Position numbers and translations under genes: made by a program. From Azospirillum canadense (GTDB lineage Bacteria > Pseudomonadota > Alphaproteobacteria > Azospirillales > Azospirillaceae), in the NCBI RefSeq assembly GCF_025961225.1, contig NZ_JAOQNG010000001.1, positions 1,277,001-1,341,000 of the forward strand: DNA of 64,000 nt, in the 5' to 3' direction. Positions 34,801-43,193 of this stretch are shown here, piece by piece. Below the pieces are notes generated by a model. It searched no databases, was not told the origin of the DNA, and saw only the letters and a list, made by a program, of their open reading frames with translations. The stretch's first letter is position 1; each line of letters opens with the position of its first letter.

Positions 34801-35517
34801 GAACAGCTCCCGGTAGCCGGAGCGGAAGCGGGCGATGCTCGCCTCGTCCAGGAACACCTCCGACATCGGCTTCAGGTCGATGCCGTCGCGCTTGTCGGTC
34901 GTGCGCTGCGACATGGGGTCGAAGCTGCGCACCGCCTCCAGCTCGTCGCCGAACAGGTCGAGGCGCAACGGCTCCTCCGTGCCCGGAGGAAACAGGTCGA
35001 CGATGCCGCCGCGCACCGCGAACTCGCCCGGCTCCCGCACGGTTTGGGCGCGGGTGTAGCCGTTGTCGGCCAGATACCGTTGCAGCTTCTCCAGGTCGAT
35101 GCGGTCGCGAAGCTTGGCGGAGAAGACCGCGTTGCGGAAGGCGGCGCGGGGCGGCACCTTCTGCACCATGGCGTTGACGGTGGTCAGCACGACCAGTGGC
35201 GGGCTGGAGGCCGTGCGCGCCATCAGCCGGGTCAACGTGTCGATGCGCTTGGCCACGATGCCGCCGTTGGGCGACACGCGGTCGTAGGGCAGGCAGTCCC
35301 AGGCCGGGAAGACCAGCACCTCCAGCGACGGCGCGAAGAAGGCCAGCGCCTCCGCCAGCAAGGCTGAGCGCGCGTCGTCGAGCGCCACATGCAGCACGCC
35401 CGCCGATCCCGCCCGCTTGGCGAGGTCGGCGAGCACGCGGGCGTCGTGGCCTTCGGGCGCGCCGCCGACGAGCAGGCGGCCGGCGCGACCGGGTTGCAGC
35501 TGTTCGAAACTGACCAA
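31891..35517 (-). CDS. mfd: transcription-repair coupling factor Mfd
   Basis: A 1208-residue SF2 translocase that removes RNA polymerase stalled at lesions and recruits UvrA. Domains in order: UvrB-like module (1-350), D3/RID with YTALTSGDLVVHMDHGIGRY (about 495-515), helicase core with Walker A CGDVGFGKTEVALRAA, DEEQHFGVKQKERLKEL and RGRVGRSKVRGYAYL, and the TRCF C-terminal domain. The tail before the stop has ten successive prolines (31963-31992), then a basic end. Translation apparently begins at TTG 35517. The upstream neighbour is sdhE, ten bases away, and the downstream one is the HEAT-ACT gene. Confidence 0.96.
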   Translation of the reverse strand: MVSFEQLQPGRAGRLLVGGAPEGHDARVLADLAKRAGSAGVLHVALDDARSALLAEALAFFAPSLEVLVFPAWDCLPYDRVSPNGGIVAKRIDTLTRLMARTASSPPLVVLTTVNAMVQKVPPRAAFRNAVFSAKLRDRIDLEKLQRYLADNGYTRAQTVREPGEFAVRGGIVDLFPPGTEEPLRLDLFGDELEAVRSFDPMSQRTTDKRDGIDLKPMSEVFLDEASIARFRSGYRELFGAVTDDDPLYEAISAGRKYGGMEHWLPLFHESMDALPAYMPRAILSLDHQATESRDSRIAQIVDFHASRDGMMVIEKRTGSPVYKPVPVAAMFLDAQAWDDLFAAQAVVQLQPFGTPPGIKGTVDAGGRRGHDFAEERARPDVNVFDAVKDHIRALRADGRRVLVAGYSAGSRDRLMAVLGDHGIPGLEPAESIEEVRRFDRNIIGMIVLGMEHGFAAADMAVITEQDILGDRLVRPVAKKKRKAANFIAEYTALTSGDLVVHMDHGIGRYDGLETLDVSGAPHDCLRLIYEGGDKLYVPVENIEVLTRYGSEDAAAQLDKLGGAGWQGRKARVKKRLKDMAEALLKIAAERMLKKADPVYTPEGVYQEFSARFPYPETDDQLKAIEEVFTDLGSGRPMDRLVCGDVGFGKTEVALRAAFLVAMSGQQVAVVVPTTLLARQHFKTFTTRFAGLPLRVVQLSRMVTAKEQAKVKQELTEGTADIVIGTHALLGKGVQFKQLGMVIVDEEQHFGVKQKERLKELRADVHVLTLTATPIPRTLQMALSGVRELSLIATPPVDRLAVRTFVLPYDPVVVREAILREHYRGGQTFYVCPRVEDLPKVAERVRELVPEVKIVTAHGQMPASELEDVMTAFDEGKFEVLLATNIIESGIDIPNANTLIVHRADMFGLAQLYQIRGRVGRSKVRGYAYLTYAPNKPLTGTAQQRLHVIETLDSLGAGFQLASHDMDIRGAGNLLGEEQSGHVKEVGVELYQHMLEEAVANARAGMDGQVPAGAEEQAWTPQINLGTPVLIPEEYVPDLTVRLSLYRRIAELVDRAEIDGFAAELIDRFGKLPGEVENLLDVVTIKQLCRQAGVERVDAGPKGAVLTFRNNSYAEPAKLLTYISQQISLMKLRPDHKLVYTREWTDEAQRVRGVNRLVSDLAQMATGGAVPKGEAPPPPPPPPPPRPSALKAGSKFGRNIPARPFGRR

Positions 35518-35527
35518 GGATGGAGCC

Positions 35528-35818
35528 TCAGGATCCCATGCGCGGCGTGTATCGGAACTGGATCAACAGCCGCATCACGTCGTTGTCGTGCTCAGCCGGC
35601 AGCGGTTCGCGTCCGGCATACCAGTTATAGAGATCGGGGTCGCTGAGTTCCAGGAGCGCCTCGTACCGGTCGAGCTGCTCGTGGTCGAAGCCGGGCACAT
35701 GGGCGTCGGCGAAGCTGCCGATCAGCAGGTCCATTTCCCGCATGCCGCGGTGCCAGGAACGGAAGATCAGGCGCTTGCGCCGGTTCTCCAGGGATTCGGT
35801 ACGGGTGCCGTTCGTCAT
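35528..35818 (-). CDS. sdhE: succinate dehydrogenase assembly factor SdhE (FAD assembly)
   Basis: A 96-residue SdhE/Sdh5 protein that helps attach FAD covalently to the succinate dehydrogenase flavoprotein. The signature is RKRLIFRSWHRGMREMDLLIG with the RGxxE motif (here RGMREMD), followed by LLELSDPDLYNWYAGREPLP. ATG 35818 gives the family's normal length; upstream sequence in the frame is non-coding repeat. It sits directly before mfd, an arrangement common in alphaproteobacteria. Confidence 0.93.
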   Translation of the reverse strand: MTNGTRTESLENRRKRLIFRSWHRGMREMDLLIGSFADAHVPGFDHEQLDRYEALLELSDPDLYNWYAGREPLPAEHDNDVMRLLIQFRYTPRMGS

Positions 35819-35831
35819 GCCATCCACGCCA

Positions 35832-35871
35832 AAAGCCCCAACTCCCCGCGAGAGGGGGAGGGGGTGAGCCA
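35832..35871. repeat. short degenerate copy D of the palindromic repeat
   Basis: AAAGCCCCAACTCCCCGCGA followed by GAGGGGGAGGGGGTGAGCC resembles a single arm-and-hairpin of the repeats at 1129, 7493 and 30765. It is short and imperfect, between sdhE and an enoyl-CoA hydratase gene. Confidence 0.4.
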
Positions 35872-35919
35872 CATCCACGGCGCATCCTGCACGCCCAACC
35901 CCCTCCGCGCAAACCGATT

Positions 35920-36684
35920 TCAGCGCGCCAGCCACGCCTCCAGCCCGCCGATCAGCGCGGCCCCTGGTGCCAGCTTGGCGAACTGCTCCGTCTCCAGCGC
36001 CAGCCCCTCGCCGATGGTCAGGTTCAGCCCGCGCGTCGCGGCCGTCAGGATGCCCGCCACCGCGTCGGGCGAATGCCGCGTGATCCGCTCCGCCAGTTCC
36101 AGCGCCGCAGGCATCAGCGTGTCGTGCGCCACCACCCGGTTGACCAGCCCCATGGCCAGCGCGGTGGCGGGCGGGAAGCTGTCGCCCGTCAGCAGCCATT
36201 CCAGCGCCCGCTTCCGACCGGCGGTGCGCGGCAGCCGCTGCGTGCCCCCGAAGGTCGGCATCATGCCCAGCTTGATCTCCGCCTTGGAGAACAGCGCCCG
36301 CTCGCTGGCGACGCCCAGGTGGGAGGCCTCCAGGATCTCACAGCCACCGCCGAAGCAGATCCCGTTGACGGCCGCGATAATCGGCTTCGGAAAGGCCTCG
36401 ATCCGCGCGCACAGCGACTGGCCGGGGCGGAAGGCCCGCACGGCCGCACCCGGTCCCTGGCGGACGGCCTTCGTGAACTCCGCGATGTCCGCCCCGGCGG
36501 AGAAGGCGCGCTCCCCGGCCCCGGTGACGACGATGGCGCGGACCGCCTCGTCGGCTTCCAGCGCGTCGAGCGCCGCGTTCATGGCGTTGGCCAGCGCGGT
36601 ACTGATGGCGTTCAGCTTCTCCGGCCGGTTCAGGGTCAGGGTGGCGATCCCCCCGGAGGTGGTGCGCAGGACGAGGTCGGACAT
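35920..36684 (-). CDS. enoyl-CoA hydratase/isomerase (crotonase family)
   Basis: A 254-residue crotonase. Motifs: TLNRPEKLNAIS, FSAGADIAEF (first oxyanion loop), NGICFGGGCEILEASHLGVA (second oxyanion loop), and FGGTQRLPRTAGRKRALEWL with the catalytic Glu region (KLGMMPTFGGTQRL). It would hydrate trans-2-enoyl-CoA in beta-oxidation or a related acyl-CoA pathway. ATG 36684 (MSDLVLRT) is preferred over the upstream extension. It is transcribed divergently from mntH with a 204-base gap. Confidence 0.92.
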   Translation of the reverse strand: MSDLVLRTTSGGIATLTLNRPEKLNAISTALANAMNAALDALEADEAVRAIVVTGAGERAFSAGADIAEFTKAVRQGPGAAVRAFRPGQSLCARIEAFPKPIIAAVNGICFGGGCEILEASHLGVASERALFSKAEIKLGMMPTFGGTQRLPRTAGRKRALEWLLTGDSFPPATALAMGLVNRVVAHDTLMPAALELAERITRHSPDAVAGILTAATRGLNLTIGEGLALETEQFAKLAPGAALIGGLEAWLAR

Positions 36685-36888
36685 GGGACACTCCGTTGCA
36701 GAGGTTTGGAATGGCCCCACTGTCGAGCCCACGGCCGCCCCGCGGCAAACGACTACGCCGCGTGTTCGGGTGAGCGGAATTCATCTGGCAACCGGAGGCA
36801 ATACCGGACGCGCGTCAAAGACGCGTGCATTCGTTCTGTATACCGTCTATCGCTGATCCATCCCCCGCCAGCCGTGACCCGCCGCCCG

Positions 36889-38205
36889 ATGTACAGCCTG
36901 CCGAAAACCGCGACCGCGCCCTTCTGCCCGTCGGAGGTGCGCGGCTCCGTCGCCATGCCGACCGGCGCCCCGCTGTGGCGCAAGCTGCTGCGCTTCTCCG
37001 GCCCCGGCCTGCTCGTCTCGGTGGGCTACATGGACCCCGGCAACTGGGCGACGGACATCGAGGCCGGGTCGCGCTACGGCTACAACCTGCTGTTCGTCGT
37101 TCTGCTGTCGAGCCTCGCCGCCATCGTCCTGCAAACGCTCAGCGCCCGCCTCGGCATCGTCACGGGCCGCGACCTCGCCCAGCTGTCGAAGGACCGCTAC
37201 GGCAAGCGCACCCGCCTGTCTCTGTGGGCCTTCGCGGAGCTGTCGATCATTGCCTGCGACCTTGCGGAGGTGCTGGGCAGCGCGCTGGCCTTCCATCTTC
37301 TGCTGGGCGTGCCGATCCTGGCCGGCGTGGCGTTGACGGCGCTGGACACGGTGATCGTGCTGGCCCTGCAAGGGCAGAAGTTCCGCAGCCTGGAGGCCAT
37401 CGTCCTGGGCCTGATCGCGACCATCGGCGTCTGCTTCCTGGTTGAGCTGATCCTGGTCCAGCCCAGCGTTTCGGCCATCGTCCAGGGCCTCGTCCCCTCC
37501 TTCGCGGCGGTCGGCAACGCCGACGCGCTGGGGCTGGCGGTCGGCATCGTCGGCGCCACGGTGATGCCGCACAACCTCTACCTCCACTCCAACATCGTGC
37601 AGACCCGCGTGGTGGCGGAGGACGCGGACAGCAAGCGCGAGGCCATCACCTTGTCCACGCTGGACACGATCATCTCGCTGGCGCTGGCCCTGCTGATCAA
37701 TGCCGCGATCCTGATCCTGGCGGCGGCCGCATTCCACAGCCGCGGGCAGGAGGTGGCGGAGATCCAGGACGCCTACCACCTGCTGGATCCCATCGTCGGC
37801 ACAGGCATCGCCAGCGTCCTGTTCGGCTTCGCCCTGCTGGCGTCGGGCCAAAGCTCCACCTTCACCGGCACGGTCGCGGGCCAAGTGATGATGGAAGGCT
37901 TCCTGAACCTGAAGATCCCCTGCTGGCAGCGCCGGCTGATCACCCGCAGCCTCGCCATCATCCCGGCCTTCATCGGCCTGTGGTGGCTGGGGGAGCGCGG
38001 GGTCGGCACACTGCTGGTGCTCAGCCAGATCGTGCTGAGCCTGCAACTGCCCTTCGCCGTCTACCCGCTGATCCGCTTCAACGGCGATCCGACCCTGATG
38101 GGCGCCGCCGTCCCCGCGCGGGCAATGCGGCTGGCCGCCTGGGGCATCTTCGCGGCGATCACCGCGGCGAACCTGTGGCTGGTGGCGCAGGTGGTGGCGG
38201 GCTAA
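36889..38205 (+). CDS. mntH: Nramp-family divalent metal transporter (Mn2+/Fe2+)
   Basis: A 438-residue proton-coupled importer with 11 membrane segments. YMDPGNWATDIEAGSRYGYN contains the metal-binding DPGN in segment 1, and GATVMPHNLYLHSNIVQTR has MPHN in segment 6; both are diagnostic. Start ATG 36889; GTG 36874 is possible. Upstream, CGCGTC-AAA-GACGCG near 36812-36826 forms a small hairpin, but no clear Mur or MntR box is seen. The stop overlaps the convergent kinase gene by four bases. Confidence 0.93.
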   Translation: MYSLPKTATAPFCPSEVRGSVAMPTGAPLWRKLLRFSGPGLLVSVGYMDPGNWATDIEAGSRYGYNLLFVVLLSSLAAIVLQTLSARLGIVTGRDLAQLSKDRYGKRTRLSLWAFAELSIIACDLAEVLGSALAFHLLLGVPILAGVALTALDTVIVLALQGQKFRSLEAIVLGLIATIGVCFLVELILVQPSVSAIVQGLVPSFAAVGNADALGLAVGIVGATVMPHNLYLHSNIVQTRVVAEDADSKREAITLSTLDTIISLALALLINAAILILAAAAFHSRGQEVAEIQDAYHLLDPIVGTGIASVLFGFALLASGQSSTFTGTVAGQVMMEGFLNLKIPCWQRRLITRSLAIIPAFIGLWWLGERGVGTLLVLSQIVLSLQLPFAVYPLIRFNGDPTLMGAAVPARAMRLAAWGIFAAITAANLWLVAQVVAG

Positions 38206-40238
38206 CCGCAAGCTCCCAGCATCGCCTGCACCTTGGCGAGGAACGCGTCGATGCGGATCGGCTTGCCGAGCAGCTCCGTGTTCGGTCCGAACACGCTCTG
38301 GTCCACGGCCGCCCCGTCGACGGAAGCGTTGTAGGCGTACCCGGTCAGGAACAACACCTTCAGGTCCGGCCGCCGCGCGCGGGCCATTTCCGCCAGCTGC
38401 CGGCCGTTGATGCCCGGCAGCCCGACGTCGGTCGCCAGCAGGTCGATCGCCTGCGCCGACGCGAGGATCGCCGCGGCCGCGTTCCCGTCCTCCGCCTCCA
38501 GCACGGAGAAGCCCTGTTCGGTCAGCGCCTCGACCAGCAGCATGCGGACAATGGCCTCATCCTCCACCACCAGCACGGTCCCCCGCGCCGTGGTGGGGAG
38601 CGGCGCCGTGGCGCAGGGATCCGGCCGTGCCGCGGGCGTGCCGTCCCTGCGCGGCAGCCAGATGGTGACCGTGGTCCCGCGCCCGGTTTCGCTGTCGATC
38701 CGGATGTGCCCGTCGGACTGGTGGACGAAGCCGTAGAGCTGGCTCAGCCCCAGGCCGGTGCCCTGGCCGATCGGCTTGGTCGTGAAGAAGGGCTCGAACG
38801 CGCGGGACAGCACGTCCGGCGGCATCCCCACGCCCGTGTCGGTGACCGCCAGCATCACGTGGTCGCCGGGCTTCAGCCCCGCGTTCCCGTCACCGGGAGG
38901 CTGTTCCACATGCACATTCCCCGTCGCGATAGTCAGCCGTCCGCCCTCGGGCATGGCGTCGCGCGCGTTGATCGCCAAGTTGAGCAGCGCGTTTTCCAGC
39001 TGGTTTGCGTCGGCCCGCGTGGTCCACAACCCGTCGCCCAACTCCAGCGCCACCTCGACCGCCTCCCCAACGGAGCGGTCGATCAGGTCGCGCATGCCGG
39101 TGACCAGCGCGTTCAAATCAACCGGTTCCGGCCGCAGCGGCTGTCGGCGTGAGAAGGCAAGCAGCCGCTGCGTCAGCGCGGCGGCCCGGTCGACGGAGGC
39201 GCGGGTGGCCGCCACATACTTGCCCACGTCCGTCCGCCCGGAGGCGAGCCGCCGTTCCAGCAGTTCCAAACTTCCGCCGATAGCCTGGAGCAGGTTGTTG
39301 AAGTCGTGCGCGATGCCGCCGGTCAGCTGGCCGACCGCCTCCATCTTCTGCGCCTGGAACAGCGCCTGGCGCGCCTCGTCCAGGGCGATCTGCGCCTCCC
39401 GCCGCTCCGTGATGTCGCGCGTGACCTTGCCGAAGCCGATCAGCGTGCCGCGCTCGTCGCGGATGGCGTCGATGACCACGCTCGCCCAGAAGCGGCTGCC
39501 GTCCTTGCGCAGGCGCCACCCCTCCATCTCGATACGCCCCTCGCGCTCCGCCGTCCGCAGCGCCCGGGCCGGCACCTCCGCGGCGCGGTCCTCCTCGGTG
39601 TAGAAGCGGGAAAAGTGCTGCCCGACGATGTCCGCCGCGCTGTAGCCCTTCATCCGCTGCGCGCCGGAGTTCCAGTTCGTGATGTGCCCGGCGGGGTCGA
39701 GCATGAAGATCGCGTAGTCGGTGACTCCCTGCACCAGCAGGCGGAACCGCTCCTCGCTCTGCCGCAGCGCGTCCTGGGCGGCCTTGCGGTCGGTGATGTC
39801 GCGGGTGACCTTGCCGAACCCCAGCAACCGCCCGCGCTCGTCGCGGATCGCGTCGATGACCACGCTGGCCCAGAACCGCCCGCCATCCTTGCGAACCCGC
39901 CACCCCTCCGTCTCGAACCGCCCCTCGGCGGCGGCGATGGCAAGGTTCTGCAGCGGCAGCCCGGCCGCCCGGTCCTCGTCGGTGTAGAAGCGGGAGTAGT
40001 GCTGCCCGATGATCTCCGCGGCGTCATAGCCCTTGAACCGCTGCGCGCCCGCGTTCCAGCTGCTCACGATCCCCTTGGGATCGAGCATGTAGATGGCGTA
40101 GTCGCGCACGCTGTCGACCAGCAGCCGGAACCGCAGCTCTTCCGGCAAGGGCTCCGAGTCGGAATCGGTCGAGACGGCACTCAATGTATCGGACTCTCGC
40201 TTGTTCCCTGAAAGGTTGCAATACCCCCGCGGGGACAT
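38202..40238 (-). CDS. PAS-PAS hybrid sensor histidine kinase with receiver
   Basis: About 678 residues, cytoplasmic, no membrane segment. Two PAS domains (about 37-155 and 165-283) are clear duplicates, both containing RFWASVVIDAIRDERG and GFGKVTRDIT. Then HisKA with the phospho-His in GGIAHDFNNLLQAIGG, HATPase_c with NLAINARDAMPEGG and DTGVGMPPDVLSRAFEPFF, and a C-terminal receiver with VLVVEDEAIVRMLL, acceptor Asp in LATDVGLPG and Lys in LLGKP. The start is uncertain: ATG 40238, TTG 40247 and internal codons lack a good ribosome site. The signal is unknown; a soluble redox or ligand input via PAS is likely. Confidence 0.9.
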   Translation of the reverse strand: MSPRGYCNLSGNKRESDTLSAVSTDSDSEPLPEELRFRLLVDSVRDYAIYMLDPKGIVSSWNAGAQRFKGYDAAEIIGQHYSRFYTDEDRAAGLPLQNLAIAAAEGRFETEGWRVRKDGGRFWASVVIDAIRDERGRLLGFGKVTRDITDRKAAQDALRQSEERFRLLVQGVTDYAIFMLDPAGHITNWNSGAQRMKGYSAADIVGQHFSRFYTEEDRAAEVPARALRTAEREGRIEMEGWRLRKDGSRFWASVVIDAIRDERGTLIGFGKVTRDITERREAQIALDEARQALFQAQKMEAVGQLTGGIAHDFNNLLQAIGGSLELLERRLASGRTDVGKYVAATRASVDRAAALTQRLLAFSRRQPLRPEPVDLNALVTGMRDLIDRSVGEAVEVALELGDGLWTTRADANQLENALLNLAINARDAMPEGGRLTIATGNVHVEQPPGDGNAGLKPGDHVMLAVTDTGVGMPPDVLSRAFEPFFTTKPIGQGTGLGLSQLYGFVHQSDGHIRIDSETGRGTTVTIWLPRRDGTPAARPDPCATAPLPTTARGTVLVVEDEAIVRMLLVEALTEQGFSVLEAEDGNAAAAILASAQAIDLLATDVGLPGINGRQLAEMARARRPDLKVLFLTGYAYNASVDGAAVDQSVFGPNTELLGKPIRIDAFLAKVQAMLGACG

Positions 40239-40449
40239 GCTGGTCAATTGACCGATCGGTTTGGTCGGATTTTAGACTCCGTTCGTCGCGACGGCAAACA
40301 GGAACTCCGGCATGACCGTCCTGCGCCGGGCCAGACAACGTCCGCGTTATGTCTAAGGGTGAATGGCGGGGCGAGCGCTGAACGCGTCTGTGAACATCAC
40401 GGAAAGCGCGGCGGAGCATCCCGATGGCGTTTCATCCGCGCCGGTTAAA

Positions 40450-40621
40450 GCGGATTGCAATCCGCCTTGGACCGCGACCGCGGTCCCGGCCGCACGTGCG
40501 GCCGAAGCCCGGCCTCTCGCGGGAACTTCGTTCCCGCTGGCGGCAGGCGGATGCCACAGGCATCCGCTGAGAGCCGGCAAATGATGCCATGTGGATCTAA
40601 AGCGAATGCAAATTCGCTTTA
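40450..40621. repeat. cluster of six consecutive perfect hairpins
   Basis: In about 170 bases: GCGGATTGCAATCCGC (40450-40465, perfect palindrome); GGACCGCG-AC-CGCGGTCC (40469-40486); GGCCGCACGTGCGGCC (40488-40503); GCGGGAA-CTTCG-TTCCCGC (40519-40537); GCGGATGCC-ACA-GGCATCCGC (40547-40567); TAAAGCGAAT-GCAA-ATTCGCTTTA (40598-40621). The last overlaps the stop of the AI-2E gene and may be its terminator. The other 200 bases of this gap (40249-40449) show nothing clear. Confidence 0.8.
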
Positions 40622-42592
40622 GGCGGTCTTGCGCTCCGCGTCCACATCTTCCCCCGCCTCCGCATCTCCCGGCTCCAGCACGTCCAACTCTCCCAGGTGG
40701 GCGACGGCCCCGGTCAGGTTGGTGGCGACGCGGTCGGCGGCGGTCTCGGCGGTGGCGCGGTCCGGGGCGTCGGCTTCGGGGTGGGCGCTCCACAGGCAGA
40801 GCAGGATCGGCACGCGCGGGCCGAAGTGCAGGCGCAGCCGGCGCACCAGCCGGCGGGCGTGGGGCAGGGCGGACGGGTTCAGGTACGACAGGGCCACCGC
40901 CGCAACCCCGGACGCGCCGAGGCTTGCGATGGCGCGGACGGCCACCTTCTCGCACGGGATCACGTCGGCGCGGACGCCGTGGGTCTGCAACAGATGGGCG
41001 AGCAGGTCCGCGGCAGCTTGGTCCAGGTCGTTGCGGGCGCCGATGCACAGCACCAGCGGTGGCGGCGCGGCGGGCTCGGCTGGTGCGGCGCTTTCCGGGG
41101 TTTGGGCCGGTGCCTTGTCCGTGGTCTTGCCCGCCGCCGGAACGGACTCGGTCAGCTCGTCCAGCAGGGCGGCCATGCCCTCGGCCACCGCCGTCCGGCC
41201 GTCGGCGGTGAGGGAGCCGCGCTGGCGGTCCTGCTCGGCCAGCGACAGGGCGGGGAGAAGCAGCGTGTCGCCGACCTCCGGCAGGCTGGAGTCGGCCATC
41301 CGCTCCTCGGCGATCTCCGCGGCCTCGATGGGGTCGCGGGCGAGCAGGCGCTGGTACAGCTTTGCCTCGTCGGGCAGCACCTGGCGGTCGCCCAGCATCA
41401 CCTCCAGGAAGTGCAGCTGCGGCACGTGGCGGCCCAGCACCACCAGGCACACGGTCAGCGGCGTCGCCAGCAGCAGCCCGACCGGCCCCCACAGGGTGGT
41501 CCAGAACACCGCGGCGACGATGATCGCCAGCGACGACAGGCCGGTGGCGGAGCCGTACAGCCAGGGCTCCACCACGTTGTTGGAGAACAGCTCCACCGCC
41601 ACGAACAGGCCGATGCACAGCAGCGGCAGGGTCCATCCCGTGTCCACGGCGAAGGACAGCAGGATGGGGAAGGCGGCGGAGATCACCGGCCCCAGGAAGG
41701 GGATGAAGCGCAGCACCGTCGCCAGCAGCCCCCACAGCAGCGGGTTCGGCACGCCGATCAGCCACAGCCCGACGCCGATGGGGAAGCCGTACGTCACGTT
41801 TACGATGCACTGCATCAGCAGGTACCGGCTGACCCGCTCGCCGGCGTCGTTCATCGCCTCGGTCGTGCGGCTGAGGTCGCCGGAGCCAGCCAGCCGGATC
41901 AGACGGTCGCGCAGGTCCTCCCGCTGCAGCAGCATGAAGATGGTGAGGACCAGCACCATGCCTGCGGTGGCGAAGGGGGCCAGCGCCGGCCCCAGCACGT
42001 CGCGGGCAATCTCGAAGGGGCTGGAATTGGGCTGCTCCACGCGCACGGGGACCGGCTCCCGCTCAGCCGTCGGCGTCGACGGAGCGGTGGGGGAAGCGCC
42101 CGCGGTTGTGGGCGGGTTCTGCGAGGGGTCCTGCTGACCGGTGACCTTCTCGAACTCCTGCCGCAGGTCGTGGAAGGCGTCCGTCGCCTGCTTCATGGCG
42201 CCGCCGCTGCCGGCGGAGGCCGCGGTCAGGCGCAGTGACTCCAGCTTCGTGTGGATGTTGCGCTGGTACGTGGGCAGGTTGCTGGCGAGGTCGCCGATCT
42301 GGCTGCCCACCACCATGCCGAAGCCGGCGAGCCCCGCGAAGACCAGGATCACCACCAGCAGCACCGATGGGATGCGGCCGAGCCTCAGCCGCTCCAGCCG
42401 GCTGACCGCCGGGGTCAGGACGAAGCTCAGCAGCACCGCCAGCGCGATGGGCACCAGGATGTCGGCGCCCAGATACAGGGTCGCCACTACCAGGGCGATG
42501 ATCAGCAGGGTGGTCTGGGCCGAGGCGGGCGGAACGGCCTTCGCCACGGGGATCGGGCGGGCCTGCAACTGGCGTGCGGTGTCCTCGGCCAT
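40619..42592 (-). CDS. AI-2E-family transporter with extra C-terminal domain
   Basis: A 657-residue membrane protein. The AI-2E transporter region (about 25-420) has eight segments, with ILVPIALAVLLSFVLTPAVS, LLQREDLRDRLIRL, and PNPLLWGLLATVLRFIPFLG followed by GLLLATPLTVCLVVLGRHVP as typical motifs. After a linker, residues about 540-640 form a Rossmann-like soluble domain (LVLCIGARNDLDQAAADLLA, GVRADVIPCEKVAVRAIASL, VAAVALSYLNPSALPHARRL) that recalls B12-binding-fold domains but lacks the DxHxxG motif. ATG 42592 was chosen. Substrate is unknown; the AI-2 label is historical. Confidence 0.85.
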   Translation of the reverse strand: MAEDTARQLQARPIPVAKAVPPASAQTTLLIIALVVATLYLGADILVPIALAVLLSFVLTPAVSRLERLRLGRIPSVLLVVILVFAGLAGFGMVVGSQIGDLASNLPTYQRNIHTKLESLRLTAASAGSGGAMKQATDAFHDLRQEFEKVTGQQDPSQNPPTTAGASPTAPSTPTAEREPVPVRVEQPNSSPFEIARDVLGPALAPFATAGMVLVLTIFMLLQREDLRDRLIRLAGSGDLSRTTEAMNDAGERVSRYLLMQCIVNVTYGFPIGVGLWLIGVPNPLLWGLLATVLRFIPFLGPVISAAFPILLSFAVDTGWTLPLLCIGLFVAVELFSNNVVEPWLYGSATGLSSLAIIVAAVFWTTLWGPVGLLLATPLTVCLVVLGRHVPQLHFLEVMLGDRQVLPDEAKLYQRLLARDPIEAAEIAEERMADSSLPEVGDTLLLPALSLAEQDRQRGSLTADGRTAVAEGMAALLDELTESVPAAGKTTDKAPAQTPESAAPAEPAAPPPLVLCIGARNDLDQAAADLLAHLLQTHGVRADVIPCEKVAVRAIASLGASGVAAVALSYLNPSALPHARRLVRRLRLHFGPRVPILLCLWSAHPEADAPDRATAETAADRVATNLTGAVAHLGELDVLEPGDAEAGEDVDAERKTA

Positions 42593-42747
42593 AATCGGGG
42601 GTGGGCTCCGGTGTGGTGAACCCCTCAAGAACACCGCCGTCAGGGGCGCGTTCCGGGCGTGGCGCGCGCTTTTTCCGGCCTTCCGTGACGAAACGCCGAC
42701 CCGGGCTGTTTACCTCTGCGTGGTTATCGCTTTTTACGGAGGGCGCT

Positions 42748-43188
42748 ATGCGTAGGGTCGCACTTCCCGTGCTGTCGGCGGTCATCCTGCTGTCCCTGGG
42801 TGGCTGCGCGGAGACGGACAGCTGGTTCGGCGGGTCCAACGAGCAGGCGGCCCGGCCGATTCCGCAGCAGTCCCTGCAGACCGCGTCGCGGATCGAGCCC
42901 CAGGCGATGCTCGGAAAGACCGTGGTCTCCTACGACGGGCAGAAGGTCGGCACCGTCGACGACGTCCTGATGAACCGCAACAACCGGCCGACCGAGTTGC
43001 TGGTGTCCAGCGGCGGCCTCCTGGGGGTCGGCGCACACAACGTGGCGGTGGACATCAACAGCGTGCGCTATTCCCGCGAGCGCGACGAGCTGGTGGCGAC
43101 CCAGCTGACCAAGGAGCAGTTCGCCAACTTGCCGGCCTACAAGGACGACGGCCGCATGGTGTCGCTGAACCGGCAGCAAGGCCGGTAA
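42748..43188 (+). CDS. PRC-barrel domain lipoprotein
   Basis: A 146-residue exported lipoprotein. The signal peptide ends in a lipobox LSLGGC (Cys about residue 21). A PRC-barrel domain follows: AMLGKTVVSYDGQKVGTVDD, LMNRNNRPTELLVSSGGLLG and VAVDINSVRYSRERDELVA. PRC barrels mediate protein or RNA contacts; envelope versions are of unknown role. The ATG has ACGGAGGGCG upstream. It stands alone, divergent from the AI-2E transporter. Confidence 0.85.
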   Translation: MRRVALPVLSAVILLSLGGCAETDSWFGGSNEQAARPIPQQSLQTASRIEPQAMLGKTVVSYDGQKVGTVDDVLMNRNNRPTELLVSSGGLLGVGAHNVAVDINSVRYSRERDELVATQLTKEQFANLPAYKDDGRMVSLNRQQGR

Positions 43189-43193
43189 GTGGC

